The position numbers and the translations under genes were made by a program. The notes beneath the pieces are model-generated. The model was given only the letters and a program-made list of their open reading frames with translations. It did not search any database and was not told where the DNA came from. A stretch of 34,346 bases of DNA from an uncultured Bacillota bacterium (lineage in GTDB: Bacteria; Bacillota_I; Bacilli_A; ML615J-28; CAG-313): contig CAMODB010000009.1 of the NCBI GenBank assembly GCA_946611195.1, positions 1 to 34,346 on the forward strand, read 5' to 3'. Position 1 is the stretch's first letter; the number at the start of each line of letters is the position of its first letter. Shown piece after piece: positions 24,953 through 32,921 of this stretch.

Positions 24953-26515
24953 ATGACTGCTTTTTCAAACTATTTCTTAACTTATATTAAGACTTTGCTT
25001 GAAAACATTGGTAATTTATTTAACCACTTATGGCAGATTATTATTCATATCTTTTTTGTGGATCCTGTTCAATATTTCACACAATTGATTCACAATTGGG
25101 GAAATTTTGGATTTGTTGACTGGTTATTTGAATTATTAGCAATCGTTGTTAATGTTGCATTCTTTGGTTTCTTAGTTTTAAGAATCATTCAATTAATTCG
25201 TCGTTATATTCGTTTTGTACGTCGGGAAATTGAAAAAGATGCTTTACTTGAAGAAATAGCTGAACTTAATAAAAGAACAGCCGAACTTGTTGATGAAAAG
25301 AATAAGATTTTAGCTCTTAAGATGACTAATATGGGTATTGGTACTTTCAATAATGAAGCACAAGGTGCTGCATCAGGTATGGAAAGTAGCGATAGTGGTA
25401 AAAAAGAAGTTAAGAAAGATAGTGGTGCTAGTCGATTCTCAAAACTTATTGCTGTTGATGAAAAATATGATGGTGAACCACAGGTAATAATTATGGAAGA
25501 TAGTGATCGTTTAACGCTTCCACAATTAGTAGATCGTTTTATTAATTTCTCGGCTTCCCAATTACATCTATATTACAATCATAAAGTAATTAGAACTTTC
25601 TTTGCAGGTTTAGCTACATCAAAGATTATTATCCTAGAAGGTATTTCTGGTACTGGTAAAACATCCCTACCATACGCAATGGGTCGTTTCTTTAAGAACC
25701 CTGCTGCAATTTGTAGTGTACAACCATCATGGCGTGATAGAGCAGAAATGATTGGTTATTTTAACGAATTTACGAAACGTTTTAATGAAACAGATTTCTT
25801 AAAAGCTTTATATGAAACCTTATATCGTGAAGATATTAACTTGATTGTTCTAGATGAAATGAACTTAGCACGTATCGAATATTATTTTGCTGACTTCTTG
25901 TCAATCATGGAAATGCCAAACGTTGATGAATGGTTAATTGATATCGTTCCTGATTCTTGGTCTACCGATCCTAAATTTATTATAGATGGTAAATTATTAG
26001 TTCCACAAAATGTTTGGTTCATTGGTACAGCTAACCGTGATGACTCAACATATACAATTACTGATAAGGTATATGACCGTGCTACTTCAATTGAAATGAA
26101 TAGACGTGCTGATGTTATTGATGCACCTTACACTGAAGCAATCGATATGACATATGATTACTTTAATGAATTATGTAAGACTGGTCAAGCTAATAATCCT
26201 ATTTCGGAAAAGGTATTAGATAAATTAAGCAAATTAGATGAATTTGTTGCGGAAAAATTTAAGATTACTTTTGGTAACCGTATTCTAAAACAAATTAAAT
26301 TATTTGTCCCTGCTTTCGTTGCTTGTGGTGGTGATGAAATCGATGGACTAGATTATATTGTTGTAAGAAAGATATTTAGAAAATTTGAAACATTAAATAT
26401 TGCTTTCTTAAAAGATGAAATCAATCAATTAATTGCTTTGTTAGATAAATTATTTGGTAAGGGAGCATTCGCCGAATCAATTGATTTTCTACATGAGCTT
26501 GTAAAGAATTATTAA
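24953..26515 (+). CDS. Membrane-anchored McrB-like AAA+ ATPase
   Basis: The first 85 residues hold two hydrophobic segments (about 22-40 and 54-82), then a short basic and coiled-coil stretch, so the protein is anchored with the ATPase inside. Residues about 195-480 form a AAA+ domain of the McrB branch: Walker A GISGTGKTSLP (about 229), QPSWRDRAEMIGYFN, Walker B with the McrB-type extension LIVLDEMNLARIEYYFADFL (about 298), sensor 1 FIGTANRDDSTYTITDKV with DRA as the likely arginine finger. McrB proper has GTMNTADRS there, so GTP preference is not implied. McrB relatives normally carry DNA-binding domains and a nuclease partner. Here the N-terminus is membrane-bound and the neighbours are signal peptidases. 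GGAG lies before the start. Its motor role in export or assembly is inference. Confidence 0.9.
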   Translation: MTAFSNYFLTYIKTLLENIGNLFNHLWQIIIHIFFVDPVQYFTQLIHNWGNFGFVDWLFELLAIVVNVAFFGFLVLRIIQLIRRYIRFVRREIEKDALLEEIAELNKRTAELVDEKNKILALKMTNMGIGTFNNEAQGAASGMESSDSGKKEVKKDSGASRFSKLIAVDEKYDGEPQVIIMEDSDRLTLPQLVDRFINFSASQLHLYYNHKVIRTFFAGLATSKIIILEGISGTGKTSLPYAMGRFFKNPAAICSVQPSWRDRAEMIGYFNEFTKRFNETDFLKALYETLYREDINLIVLDEMNLARIEYYFADFLSIMEMPNVDEWLIDIVPDSWSTDPKFIIDGKLLVPQNVWFIGTANRDDSTYTITDKVYDRATSIEMNRRADVIDAPYTEAIDMTYDYFNELCKTGQANNPISEKVLDKLSKLDEFVAEKFKITFGNRILKQIKLFVPAFVACGGDEIDGLDYIVVRKIFRKFETLNIAFLKDEINQLIALLDKLFGKGAFAESIDFLHELVKNY

Positions 26516-26522
26516 TAAAATA

Positions 26523-26578
26523 GAATGCATAGCAAATGTTTTATCTATCATAAAACGAGTCGCTATGCATTTAATTTT
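26523..26578 (+). other. Large hairpin with T-run between the ATPase and coiled-coil genes
   Basis: AATGCATAGC (26524-26533) pairs perfectly with GCTATGCATT (26562-26571). Inside, after an asymmetric internal loop, TTTTAT pairs with ATAAAA around CTATC. TAATTTTTT follows, and then the AAGGAGG of the next gene. It could be a partial terminator setting gene dosage within the operon, or a structured regulatory or processing element. Confidence 0.6.
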
Positions 26579-26593
26579 TTAAGGAGGTCCTTT

Positions 26594-28666
26594 ATGGAAG
26601 AAAAAAACCAAGTAAATGAAGAAACTATAGAAAAGAATAGTGATTCGGTTGATACTAATAAAAATAATAATAACGAAGAAGTAGAACTAGAAGTAATTGA
26701 ACCAGATGATAAATTACTTAAATATTATAGAAAAGCAGTAAATAGCTTAAAGAAAGTCGATAATGATTTTTCTAAATATTATATTGAATTAACAAATACT
26801 GGTGATAACAAATTCTATCAAAAAAATATTACGGAAACTAAATTTATTGATGAAACTTGGATTCTAACATTAGAAGGTTTAGTCCAAAGTATTGATAGGA
26901 TTATTCGTAATCCTAAACATACAATAAGATATGAAGATGATATTGTTGTTGTTGAAAAAGCGAAAAAGATTGATTCAGCTTCTGTTCGTCATTTAGCTAG
27001 TCACACAGGTTTAATTAGAGATATCGATCATAAAAGTGGTCAAGTAACGCCTACTAAAATCTTAACAAGATTTGCGGAAGAAGAAATAGCTACATACGAA
27101 AATAGATTTGTCATGACTTTAATTGAAAGATTATATTTATTCGTTAAAGCACGTTATGATATTATTAAAGATAATGTGGAAAGTTATCAACATGATCATT
27201 TATTCTATACCTCTAAATTTAATCTAAAAGATGAAGAAGTATCTTTTAATCTCGATATCGATATCAAAAGAGATTTAGATAATCCTAATATTAATAAACA
27301 TAATATTGAACTTTTACAAAGAGCTAATAATCTAATGATTTTAGTTACTGGTTTTAAAGCTTCATCATTCATGAGAGAAATGGCTAAAGCAAAAAAAGTT
27401 CAACCACCAATCATGAAAACTAACGTTATCTTAAAAAATGCGGACTTTAGAAATGCTTATACCTTATGGTTATTCTTAGACCGTTATAATAGCCTAGCTT
27501 ATGATATCCATGTAAGAGAACGTCCAGTACGATTATCAAAGGAATTTAAGGGCGATTTAGACCATATTTCTGCACTTTCTTATTCCGCATTAGTAAATAA
27601 TAAAAAGAAGAGACAAGAAGATTTTAGAGTCATTGAAAGTATTGAACCAATCGTTAAAAAATCAACAAAGATGGCGAGAACTAATCCGAAAGATGTTGTT
27701 AAAAATCCTGATGCGATTGAAATTCAAGACAATGCGGTAAACGAATATTATCTATTACTTAATAAAAAGATAATGAATCAAAAGATTAATGATCTAATGG
27801 ATCATCGTACAAGCTATTTACAATCTGCTAAAAAGGTAGTTAAAGAAAGTATTGATATCACTAACGCAATGTTCGAATCATATTTCAATTTTGAAGAAGA
27901 TGTCGATTATTTCGATCGTTTTATTCAATCCAGTGATCCTAAGAAAGTATTTGAAAAAGCTAAAGAACAAGCAAGAATTGCGAAAGCCATTAGAGAAGCT
28001 AAAGATAGCGATTATAAACGAAGCATTAAACTTGAGAAAAGTCTTTATTCCGCAATGCTAAAAGCCACTAATGAAAGAGTAAGAGCTATCAATTATCAAA
28101 AGAAACAGGAAGCCTTCAGTGATGTCTTAAAACAACTCGATAAAGAAAATAAACAATTAAAGGCTGAGAAGGAAAGAATCAAAAAACAAATTTCTATTCT
28201 TGATGGTAAATTAGTCGATATTGAAACCGGTAAAACTAATCGTGATACCGAACTTGAACAATTAAAAATAGCTTCAGATGAAGAAATGAATAAAATCAAA
28301 GAAGAAGCAAAGGTTAGAAAGAATACAGAACTAAAGAAAATAGTCGATAAACATAATCAAGAAATGGCAGCTCTAAAAGAACAAATGAATAAAGAATTAG
28401 AAGAAGCCAAAGAAAGAAGAAGAATTCAAATCGAACAAGATAAAGAAAAAGAAAGAATTAAAAAAGAAAAACTAAAAGAACAATTAAAATTAAAAGAACA
28501 AAAAGAAAAAGAACTCTTAAAGAAAAAACTAAATAAAGAAAAAGAAAATCTTAAAAAGAAACATAAAGCTGACCTAACTAAAGTAAAAAATGCTAAATCA
28601 CTTCCTAATAAAAAAACAGAAAAGGATCAAGTTGTAGTTGAAGAAGAAACAAACAACGAAGAATAA
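26594..28666 (+). CDS. DUF2357-like protein with long C-terminal coiled coil, partner of the AAA+ ATPase
   Basis: The track start at 26525 lies in the intergenic hairpin; ATG 26594 follows a perfect AAGGAGG. The first 30-40 residues are acidic and disordered. Residues about 40-450 are mixed helix/strand and include ILTRFAEEEIATYENRFVM, resembling the conserved E-x-x-x-x-x-N-R-F block of DUF2357 proteins, which are commonly encoded beside McrB-like ATPases. In typical members a PD-(D/E)xK nuclease follows. I see no such motif; instead residues about 470-675 are a highly charged Lys/Glu coiled coil. No signal or membrane helix, so cytosolic. Likely an adaptor or stalk binding the membrane ATPase and perhaps the charged tails of the signal peptidases. 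That is inference; family match by eye only. Confidence 0.75.
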   Translation: MEEKNQVNEETIEKNSDSVDTNKNNNNEEVELEVIEPDDKLLKYYRKAVNSLKKVDNDFSKYYIELTNTGDNKFYQKNITETKFIDETWILTLEGLVQSIDRIIRNPKHTIRYEDDIVVVEKAKKIDSASVRHLASHTGLIRDIDHKSGQVTPTKILTRFAEEEIATYENRFVMTLIERLYLFVKARYDIIKDNVESYQHDHLFYTSKFNLKDEEVSFNLDIDIKRDLDNPNINKHNIELLQRANNLMILVTGFKASSFMREMAKAKKVQPPIMKTNVILKNADFRNAYTLWLFLDRYNSLAYDIHVRERPVRLSKEFKGDLDHISALSYSALVNNKKKRQEDFRVIESIEPIVKKSTKMARTNPKDVVKNPDAIEIQDNAVNEYYLLLNKKIMNQKINDLMDHRTSYLQSAKKVVKESIDITNAMFESYFNFEEDVDYFDRFIQSSDPKKVFEKAKEQARIAKAIREAKDSDYKRSIKLEKSLYSAMLKATNERVRAINYQKKQEAFSDVLKQLDKENKQLKAEKERIKKQISILDGKLVDIETGKTNRDTELEQLKIASDEEMNKIKEEAKVRKNTELKKIVDKHNQEMAALKEQMNKELEEAKERRRIQIEQDKEKERIKKEKLKEQLKLKEQKEKELLKKKLNKEKENLKKKHKADLTKVKNAKSLPNKKTEKDQVVVEEETNNEE

Positions 28667-29282
28667 GAATGTCTTAACCATTATTATTTCAATAATAACT
28701 GGTTTACTATTTATTCTTGCGGCTTATATTTTTATTTCTGGTCTTGTAGCCAGAAACAACAATTCAATGGCTTCGATCTTTGGTTACACATATTCAGTAG
28801 TACCAACAAACTCTATGGAACCGGATATCAAAGTAGGTGACAGTGTAATTGGTAAAAAAGTAAAATATGATAAATTGAAAATAGGTGATGATATTATTTA
28901 TTATAGTAAAGAAAATAATATCTTTATCGTTCATCGTATCATATCATATGATAAAACTAAAGGATTTTTATGCCAAGGTATCAATAATCCTGGTAGTGAT
29001 AATGAATATGTCACTAAAGATAATTATATTGCAAAAGTAGTATGGAATGGAAGTTTAGCTAATATTGGTAGTTTTATTATCTCTAGTCGAGGTTTTATTT
29101 TAGTAATTCTTTCTCTTGCAATCCTGGTTATCGGTGGTAATGCGGGAATTGAAATCTATAAAGTAATGAAAATTAAAAAACAACAAGAAGAAATCAATGC
29201 CGCAAAAAAACTTCCAACAGAAGAAGAAATAAGACAACAAGTCTTAAAAGAACTTGAAGAAGAAAAAAATAAATTTAATTAA
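28638..29282 (+). CDS. Second SipW-like signal peptidase I (S26B)
   Basis: Membrane signal peptidase with Ser in PTNSMEPDIKVGD, His in FIVHRIIS, and GINNPGSDNEYV corresponding to the GDaN-x-D block, so the Ser-His dyad type is intact. Helices at about 12-36 and 150-172 place the active site outside. A short inside tail ends in EEEIRQQVLKELEEEKNK. The start is TTG 28638, which overlaps the coiled-coil gene by 29 bases; no ATG lies before the first helix, and AAGGA stands 11 bases upstream, a weak site. The overlap implies coupling. The tail resembles that of the first peptidase, suggesting a shared inside partner. Last gene of operon 2. Confidence 0.88.
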   Translation: MKKKQTTKNKNVLTIIISIITGLLFILAAYIFISGLVARNNNSMASIFGYTYSVVPTNSMEPDIKVGDSVIGKKVKYDKLKIGDDIIYYSKENNIFIVHRIISYDKTKGFLCQGINNPGSDNEYVTKDNYIAKVVWNGSLANIGSFIISSRGFILVILSLAILVIGGNAGIEIYKVMKIKKQQEEINAAKKLPTEEEIRQQVLKELEEEKNKFN

Positions 29283-29291
29283 TTAAAAAAT

Positions 29292-29322
29292 GAAATAAGA
29301 TAAATTATCTTATTTCTTTTTT
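29292..29322 (+). terminator. Intrinsic terminator of operon 2
   Basis: GAAATAAGAT / ATCTTATTTC form a perfect 10-pair stem with loop AAATT and are followed by TTTTTT. It ends the c-di-GMP-controlled export operon. Confidence 0.9.
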
Positions 29323-29359
29323 ATTATTGAGTATATTTTAATAAAAAGGAAAGAATATT

Positions 29360-29368
29360 TGATATAAT
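29360..29368 (+). promoter_or_regulatory. Extended -10 promoter of the HD-GYP gene
   Basis: TGA-TATAAT, an extended -10 element about 21 bases before the start codon. No matching -35 is visible at the normal distance. Confidence 0.55.
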
Positions 29369-29389
29369 TTAATAAAGAAAGAAAATAAT

Positions 29390-30739
29390 ATGAAAAGTAA
29401 AAGAGATTTATACAGTTATGATGATATAGTATATGAACAAGCCGAAATCAGCGGAAATAAGTTTAATTTACTATATAGTTTTGCGATGATAATACTCTCC
29501 GTGGGAGTTGTATTATTGACGGTTTTAAAAGTATTTCGTGTTTCAATTACTATTGTTTTACCAATTTCTATTTTGGCAATGATTCTTTTTATTCTTCCCT
29601 TTTTCATTCTTATTTTTCATGATAAGATTATAAAAAAGAATCCTTCCCTCCTTAAATGGTGGCGTTATAAATATGTAATTTATGTCTTTACTTATTTTGG
29701 TCTTCTGGCTATTGATTTAACATTTTCTTTTCATGCGGTGATCTTAATTGTTATACCACCATTAATGGCCGCCCAATATCGATTCATTAAACGAGACTGG
29801 ATTATCATCTTTATCACAACAATTATTACAATACCATTAGTTTTATATGGAAGTATCTTAATAGGTATTCCTGATTTGAATATCTTTAAGAATATGATTG
29901 AACCAGATAAATTAAATGATTTTTCTTCCCGCTTAAGTATATTGACAACAAAAAGATGTTTTGAAATCTTTATTCATTATTGCCTACCTAGAATTCTTGC
30001 GGTAATAGCTATCGATTTCTTAATAGCAGAAATCGTAAAGCGTAACCGCGAAATGCTTGACAAACAAGCTGAATTAAATAAGAAAATCAATCTACAAATG
30101 AAAAAGAGTAATGACTTACAAAATGCAGTCATTGAAGAATTAGCATCAGTTATCGAATCAAGAGATATTAATACCGGTGCTCATGTAAGAAGAACAAAGA
30201 AATATGTAGAAATCTTATGTAATGAAATGATGAAGAATGATAAATATAAAGATATCATGACACCTGATTTAGCCCATAAGATTATTTCTGCTTCTCCTTT
30301 ACATGATATAGGCAAAATAGCAGTATCAGATTTAATATTACTAAAACCGGGAAAATTAACGCCAGAAGAATTTAATAAAATGAAAATTCATACCATTAAA
30401 GGTGGTGAATTAATCGAAGATTTCTTTAAACAATTTGAAGATGATTCTTTCTTAAAAGAAGCTTATGAAATAGCTTTATATCATCATGAAAAATGGGATG
30501 GAACTGGTTATCCAGATGGACTTAAAGAAAAACAAATTCCTTTAGTTGCCCGGATAATGGCAATAGCTGATGTCTATGATGCTTTAACAAGTAAAAGAGT
30601 CTATAAAGAACCCTACACTAAAGAAGAAGCATATAACATAATAATTGCTGGTACTGGTAATCATTTTGATCCCGACTTAGTAGAAATCTTTAAAAAAGTA
30701 AGAAACGAATTTGAAGAAGTAATTAATTTAAAATTATAG
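29390..30739 (+). CDS. Membrane HD-GYP phosphodiesterase (predicted c-di-GMP hydrolase)
   Basis: About six membrane helices fill the first 215 residues, followed by a short helical linker and an HD-GYP domain (about 245-440). Metal and signature residues are complete: GAHVRRT, LHDIGKIAVSD, KIHTIKGGE, YHHEKWDGTGYPDG and AIADVYDAL. HD-GYP proteins hydrolyse c-di-GMP to pGpG or GMP, and a few act on cGAMP, so the substrate is inferred from family and from the c-di-GMP neighbourhood. The helix bundle could sense a membrane or extracellular cue. The gene has its own extended -10 promoter after the terminator of operon 2, so the off-switch enzyme is not under riboswitch control. The ribosome binding site is weak (AAGAAAG). 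The aquaporin gene follows after 17 bases. Confidence 0.92.
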   Translation: MKSKRDLYSYDDIVYEQAEISGNKFNLLYSFAMIILSVGVVLLTVLKVFRVSITIVLPISILAMILFILPFFILIFHDKIIKKNPSLLKWWRYKYVIYVFTYFGLLAIDLTFSFHAVILIVIPPLMAAQYRFIKRDWIIIFITTIITIPLVLYGSILIGIPDLNIFKNMIEPDKLNDFSSRLSILTTKRCFEIFIHYCLPRILAVIAIDFLIAEIVKRNREMLDKQAELNKKINLQMKKSNDLQNAVIEELASVIESRDINTGAHVRRTKKYVEILCNEMMKNDKYKDIMTPDLAHKIISASPLHDIGKIAVSDLILLKPGKLTPEEFNKMKIHTIKGGELIEDFFKQFEDDSFLKEAYEIALYHHEKWDGTGYPDGLKEKQIPLVARIMAIADVYDALTSKRVYKEPYTKEEAYNIIIAGTGNHFDPDLVEIFKKVRNEFEEVINLKL

Positions 30740-30756
30740 AAAGGAATATTATATTT

Positions 30757-31512
30757 ATGAATTTATTTAGAAAAGGCATTGCGGAAGCAATCGGAACATT
30801 TGTCTTAGTATTTTTTGCTTGCGGTGTAGCCGCTATAACAAGTGGAGCTTTTTTAACTCCAATATCTTTAGCATTTGGTTTAGTTATAGTTGCAATGGCA
30901 TATTCAATTGGTCGTATATCAGGCTGTCATATTAATCCAGCCGTAAGTCTTGCTTGTCTTATTTGTAAAAAAATGACTGTAAAAGAATTCTTTGTTTATG
31001 TCTTAGCACAAATTATTGGTGGCTTATTAGGAGCCCTTGCTTTCTTTGGCATTCTCTTAATGGCTGGAATCAAGCCAGATAGTATCGGTAACGCATGTAA
31101 CAAACTAATTGGCGAAAAAGATAATTTTGGTTCTTATATGGGAACAGTATTATTCGAAATTATTTTAACTTGCGTCTTTGTTTATGTAATACTTAACGTA
31201 ACAAGTTCGAAAAATGAAAGTGTGGGAAAACTTGCCGGTCTTATCATTGGTTTAACTCTAACTCTAGTTCATTTACTAGGCATTTATTTAACAGGAACAA
31301 GTGTTAATCCTGCCCGTTCATTAGCTACTGCTTTAGCTAATTTAATATATACTGGTAAAACAGATGCGATAAAAGTAGTATGGGTATTTATCATATCTCC
31401 TCTTGCTGGTGGTGCCTTAGCTTCATTACTTTATAAATTATTACATAAAGAAGATAAAGAAGTAAAAGAAGAAAAAGCAGAAGAAATTGAAGTTCAAACA
31501 ACTGAAGAATAA
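30757..31512 (+). CDS. aqpZ: Aquaporin, AqpZ-like (MIP family)
   Basis: Six membrane helices plus two half-helices carrying the duplicated pore motifs CHINPAVSL and SVNPARSL. The selectivity-filter positions read Phe (LAFGLVIV), His (LVHLLGI), Thr (TGTSVNP) and Arg (NPARS), matching water-selective AqpZ rather than glycerol channels such as GlpF. The last 25 residues are a charged Lys/Glu tail, an addition to the usual AqpZ ending, like the acidic tails of several other proteins in this window. An AAAGGA precedes the ATG, and the gene is probably cotranscribed with the HD-GYP gene, though a functional link is not evident. Terminated by a strong hairpin. Confidence 0.92.
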   Translation: MNLFRKGIAEAIGTFVLVFFACGVAAITSGAFLTPISLAFGLVIVAMAYSIGRISGCHINPAVSLACLICKKMTVKEFFVYVLAQIIGGLLGALAFFGILLMAGIKPDSIGNACNKLIGEKDNFGSYMGTVLFEIILTCVFVYVILNVTSSKNESVGKLAGLIIGLTLTLVHLLGIYLTGTSVNPARSLATALANLIYTGKTDAIKVVWVFIISPLAGGALASLLYKLLHKEDKEVKEEKAEEIEVQTTEE

Positions 31513-31518
31513 AAAAAT

Positions 31519-31553
31519 AAAGCAGATATTAATAAAAAATATCTGCTTTTTTT
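31519..31553 (+). terminator. Intrinsic terminator after the aquaporin
   Basis: AAAGCAGATATT / AATATCTGCTTT, a perfect 12-pair stem with a seven-base loop, followed by a run of T. Confidence 0.92.
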
Positions 31554-31562
31554 GTATAACAA

Positions 31563-31592
31563 TTGCTAAAAAATAATAGAAAATGTTATAAT
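31563..31592 (+). promoter_or_regulatory. Promoter of the lipoprotein gene
   Basis: TTGCTA (31563-31568), 18-base spacer ending in TGT, TATAAT (31587-31592). The extended -10 compensates for the imperfect -35. Confidence 0.75.
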
Positions 31593-31623
31593 AAATTATC
31601 AAAACAAAAAAGGAGAGAAAAGA

Positions 31624-32790
31624 ATGAAAAAAATTATAACTTTATTAGTTGTTTTTCTTTTAGTATTTTCATTATTTAGTTGTAGTAAAGAAGAAAAGCC
31701 AAAAGAAGAAAAACCTATAGAAGAAAACAATCCTACTGGTAATGTAGATAAACCAGGTGGAAATGAATCTGAAGAAGACGAAACTGATCCATCAAAAATC
31801 ACAAAAACTGATTTAGAAAAAATGTTGGAAAAGAGTATTGAAGGTTTTGATAAAAAATCTTATATGATTAAATTTGATATGCAAAGTGGTACTTCTACTT
31901 TTTCATCAACAATAGAATATGAAAATGGTGTAATGCGTTATGTAGAAAGTAATGAATATTATTTTGAGGAAAATGGTAATTATTATAGAGGACAATATAA
32001 TGCTTATGATCATTTTATTGCGGAACGAATTTCTTCTGAATTATCCGCAAATGAAACGGGTATGACAAAAAAACCAGATTTTTCTGAATTACTAGCTGAT
32101 TTTGAAAAATTAGAATTTTCTAATTATTCAAAAAAGAATGGCAATTTAACTATTTCTTTAGAAGATAAATGTTTAGTTATTGAAAATGGTGTTTTAAAAA
32201 GCATAAGCATTGTTGGAACAAGTATACTAGGTTCATTAAATTTAAATTATGAATATTCCAAATTTGGGGAAGTAAAAGTAAATCGCCCTGAAGTATTTGG
32301 TTATAAATTAAATGCTACTTATTGTGATATGATAAAAGAAAAATTACATACATGTGGTGTTCAAGCAAAAGTATTTGATACCGATTTTACAATCGTTCAA
32401 TTCTTTAATAATAATTTTGGTGCTGAAATGTATGAAATCACTAATGAAGAGGGTTATGGTTTTATTTATGATGATCCAGCAACTCATGATAAAAAAATGG
32501 TTAGTGGCCAAACTGGTAAGATAACAAGTGGATCAGATATATTTGAAACAATTTATGAAGCAGTCATTAAATATACAGAAACAGCTTTAGATCGAGCTAG
32601 AGATACAGAAACAAGTCTTGATGGTAATGGAAAAATTACATTTACCGAAGTTGGTGTTGAAGGAGAAGTAATAATAAAATCTGAAAGCAGTTTAGAATTA
32701 AATGTTACAAAAGATGGTAAAACAAATAATTACGTAGTTGAATTTGGTGTTACTGTTCATCTTGATTCACCATACTTACCAAAAAAATAA
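31624..32790 (+). CDS. Secreted lipoprotein of unknown function
   Basis: MKKIITLLVVFLLVFSLFSC is a clear lipoprotein signal with the lipid-accepting Cys at 20. A Lys/Glu/Pro-rich linker (to about residue 55) precedes a globular part of about 330 residues, with strand-rich patterns such as SYMIKFDMQSGTSTFSSTIEYENGVMRYVES, here cut to its sense: a beta-sheet that could bind hydrophobic ligands in the manner of LolA/LppX-type folds. No catalytic motif is visible. A GGAGAG ribosome binding site lies before the ATG, and the gene has its own promoter and no coding partner. Function unknown; the fold comparison is weak inference. Confidence 0.8.
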   Translation: MKKIITLLVVFLLVFSLFSCSKEEKPKEEKPIEENNPTGNVDKPGGNESEEDETDPSKITKTDLEKMLEKSIEGFDKKSYMIKFDMQSGTSTFSSTIEYENGVMRYVESNEYYFEENGNYYRGQYNAYDHFIAERISSELSANETGMTKKPDFSELLADFEKLEFSNYSKKNGNLTISLEDKCLVIENGVLKSISIVGTSILGSLNLNYEYSKFGEVKVNRPEVFGYKLNATYCDMIKEKLHTCGVQAKVFDTDFTIVQFFNNNFGAEMYEITNEEGYGFIYDDPATHDKKMVSGQTGKITSGSDIFETIYEAVIKYTETALDRARDTETSLDGNGKITFTEVGVEGEVIIKSESSLELNVTKDGKTNNYVVEFGVTVHLDSPYLPKK

Positions 32791-32848
32791 TAATCAAAAA
32801 GTAAAAAGTGTTTTTGAGCACGATAGATATATTTTAAAAAATTAAATA

Positions 32849-32895
32849 ATGCGCCATAAATTTTGCATAATCGTTGATTTTATGGCGCATTTTTG
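32849..32895 (+). terminator. Hairpin with T-run on the left of the AAA_14 ATPase
   Basis: ATGCGCCATAAA (32849-32860) pairs perfectly with TTTATGGCGCAT (32879-32890), loop 18 bases, followed by TTTT. It can terminate the lipoprotein gene. Its core CGCCATAAA...TTTATGGCG recurs with the same 36-base overall span to the right of the ATPase gene. Confidence 0.75.
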
Positions 32896-32921
32896 ATATT
32901 ATTGTAATTGAGGTGAAGGCA

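Noticed and set aside
24953-28666. Complete McrBC-type restriction system
   Set aside because: No DNA-binding domain on the ATPase, no visible nuclease motif in the partner, and the genes sit inside an export operon rather than a defence island.
32793-32818. TCAAAAA...TTTTTGA hairpin as terminator of the lipoprotein gene
   Set aside because: The stem is nearly all A-T, and no T-run follows on the + strand; the stronger hairpin at 32849 is the better candidate.
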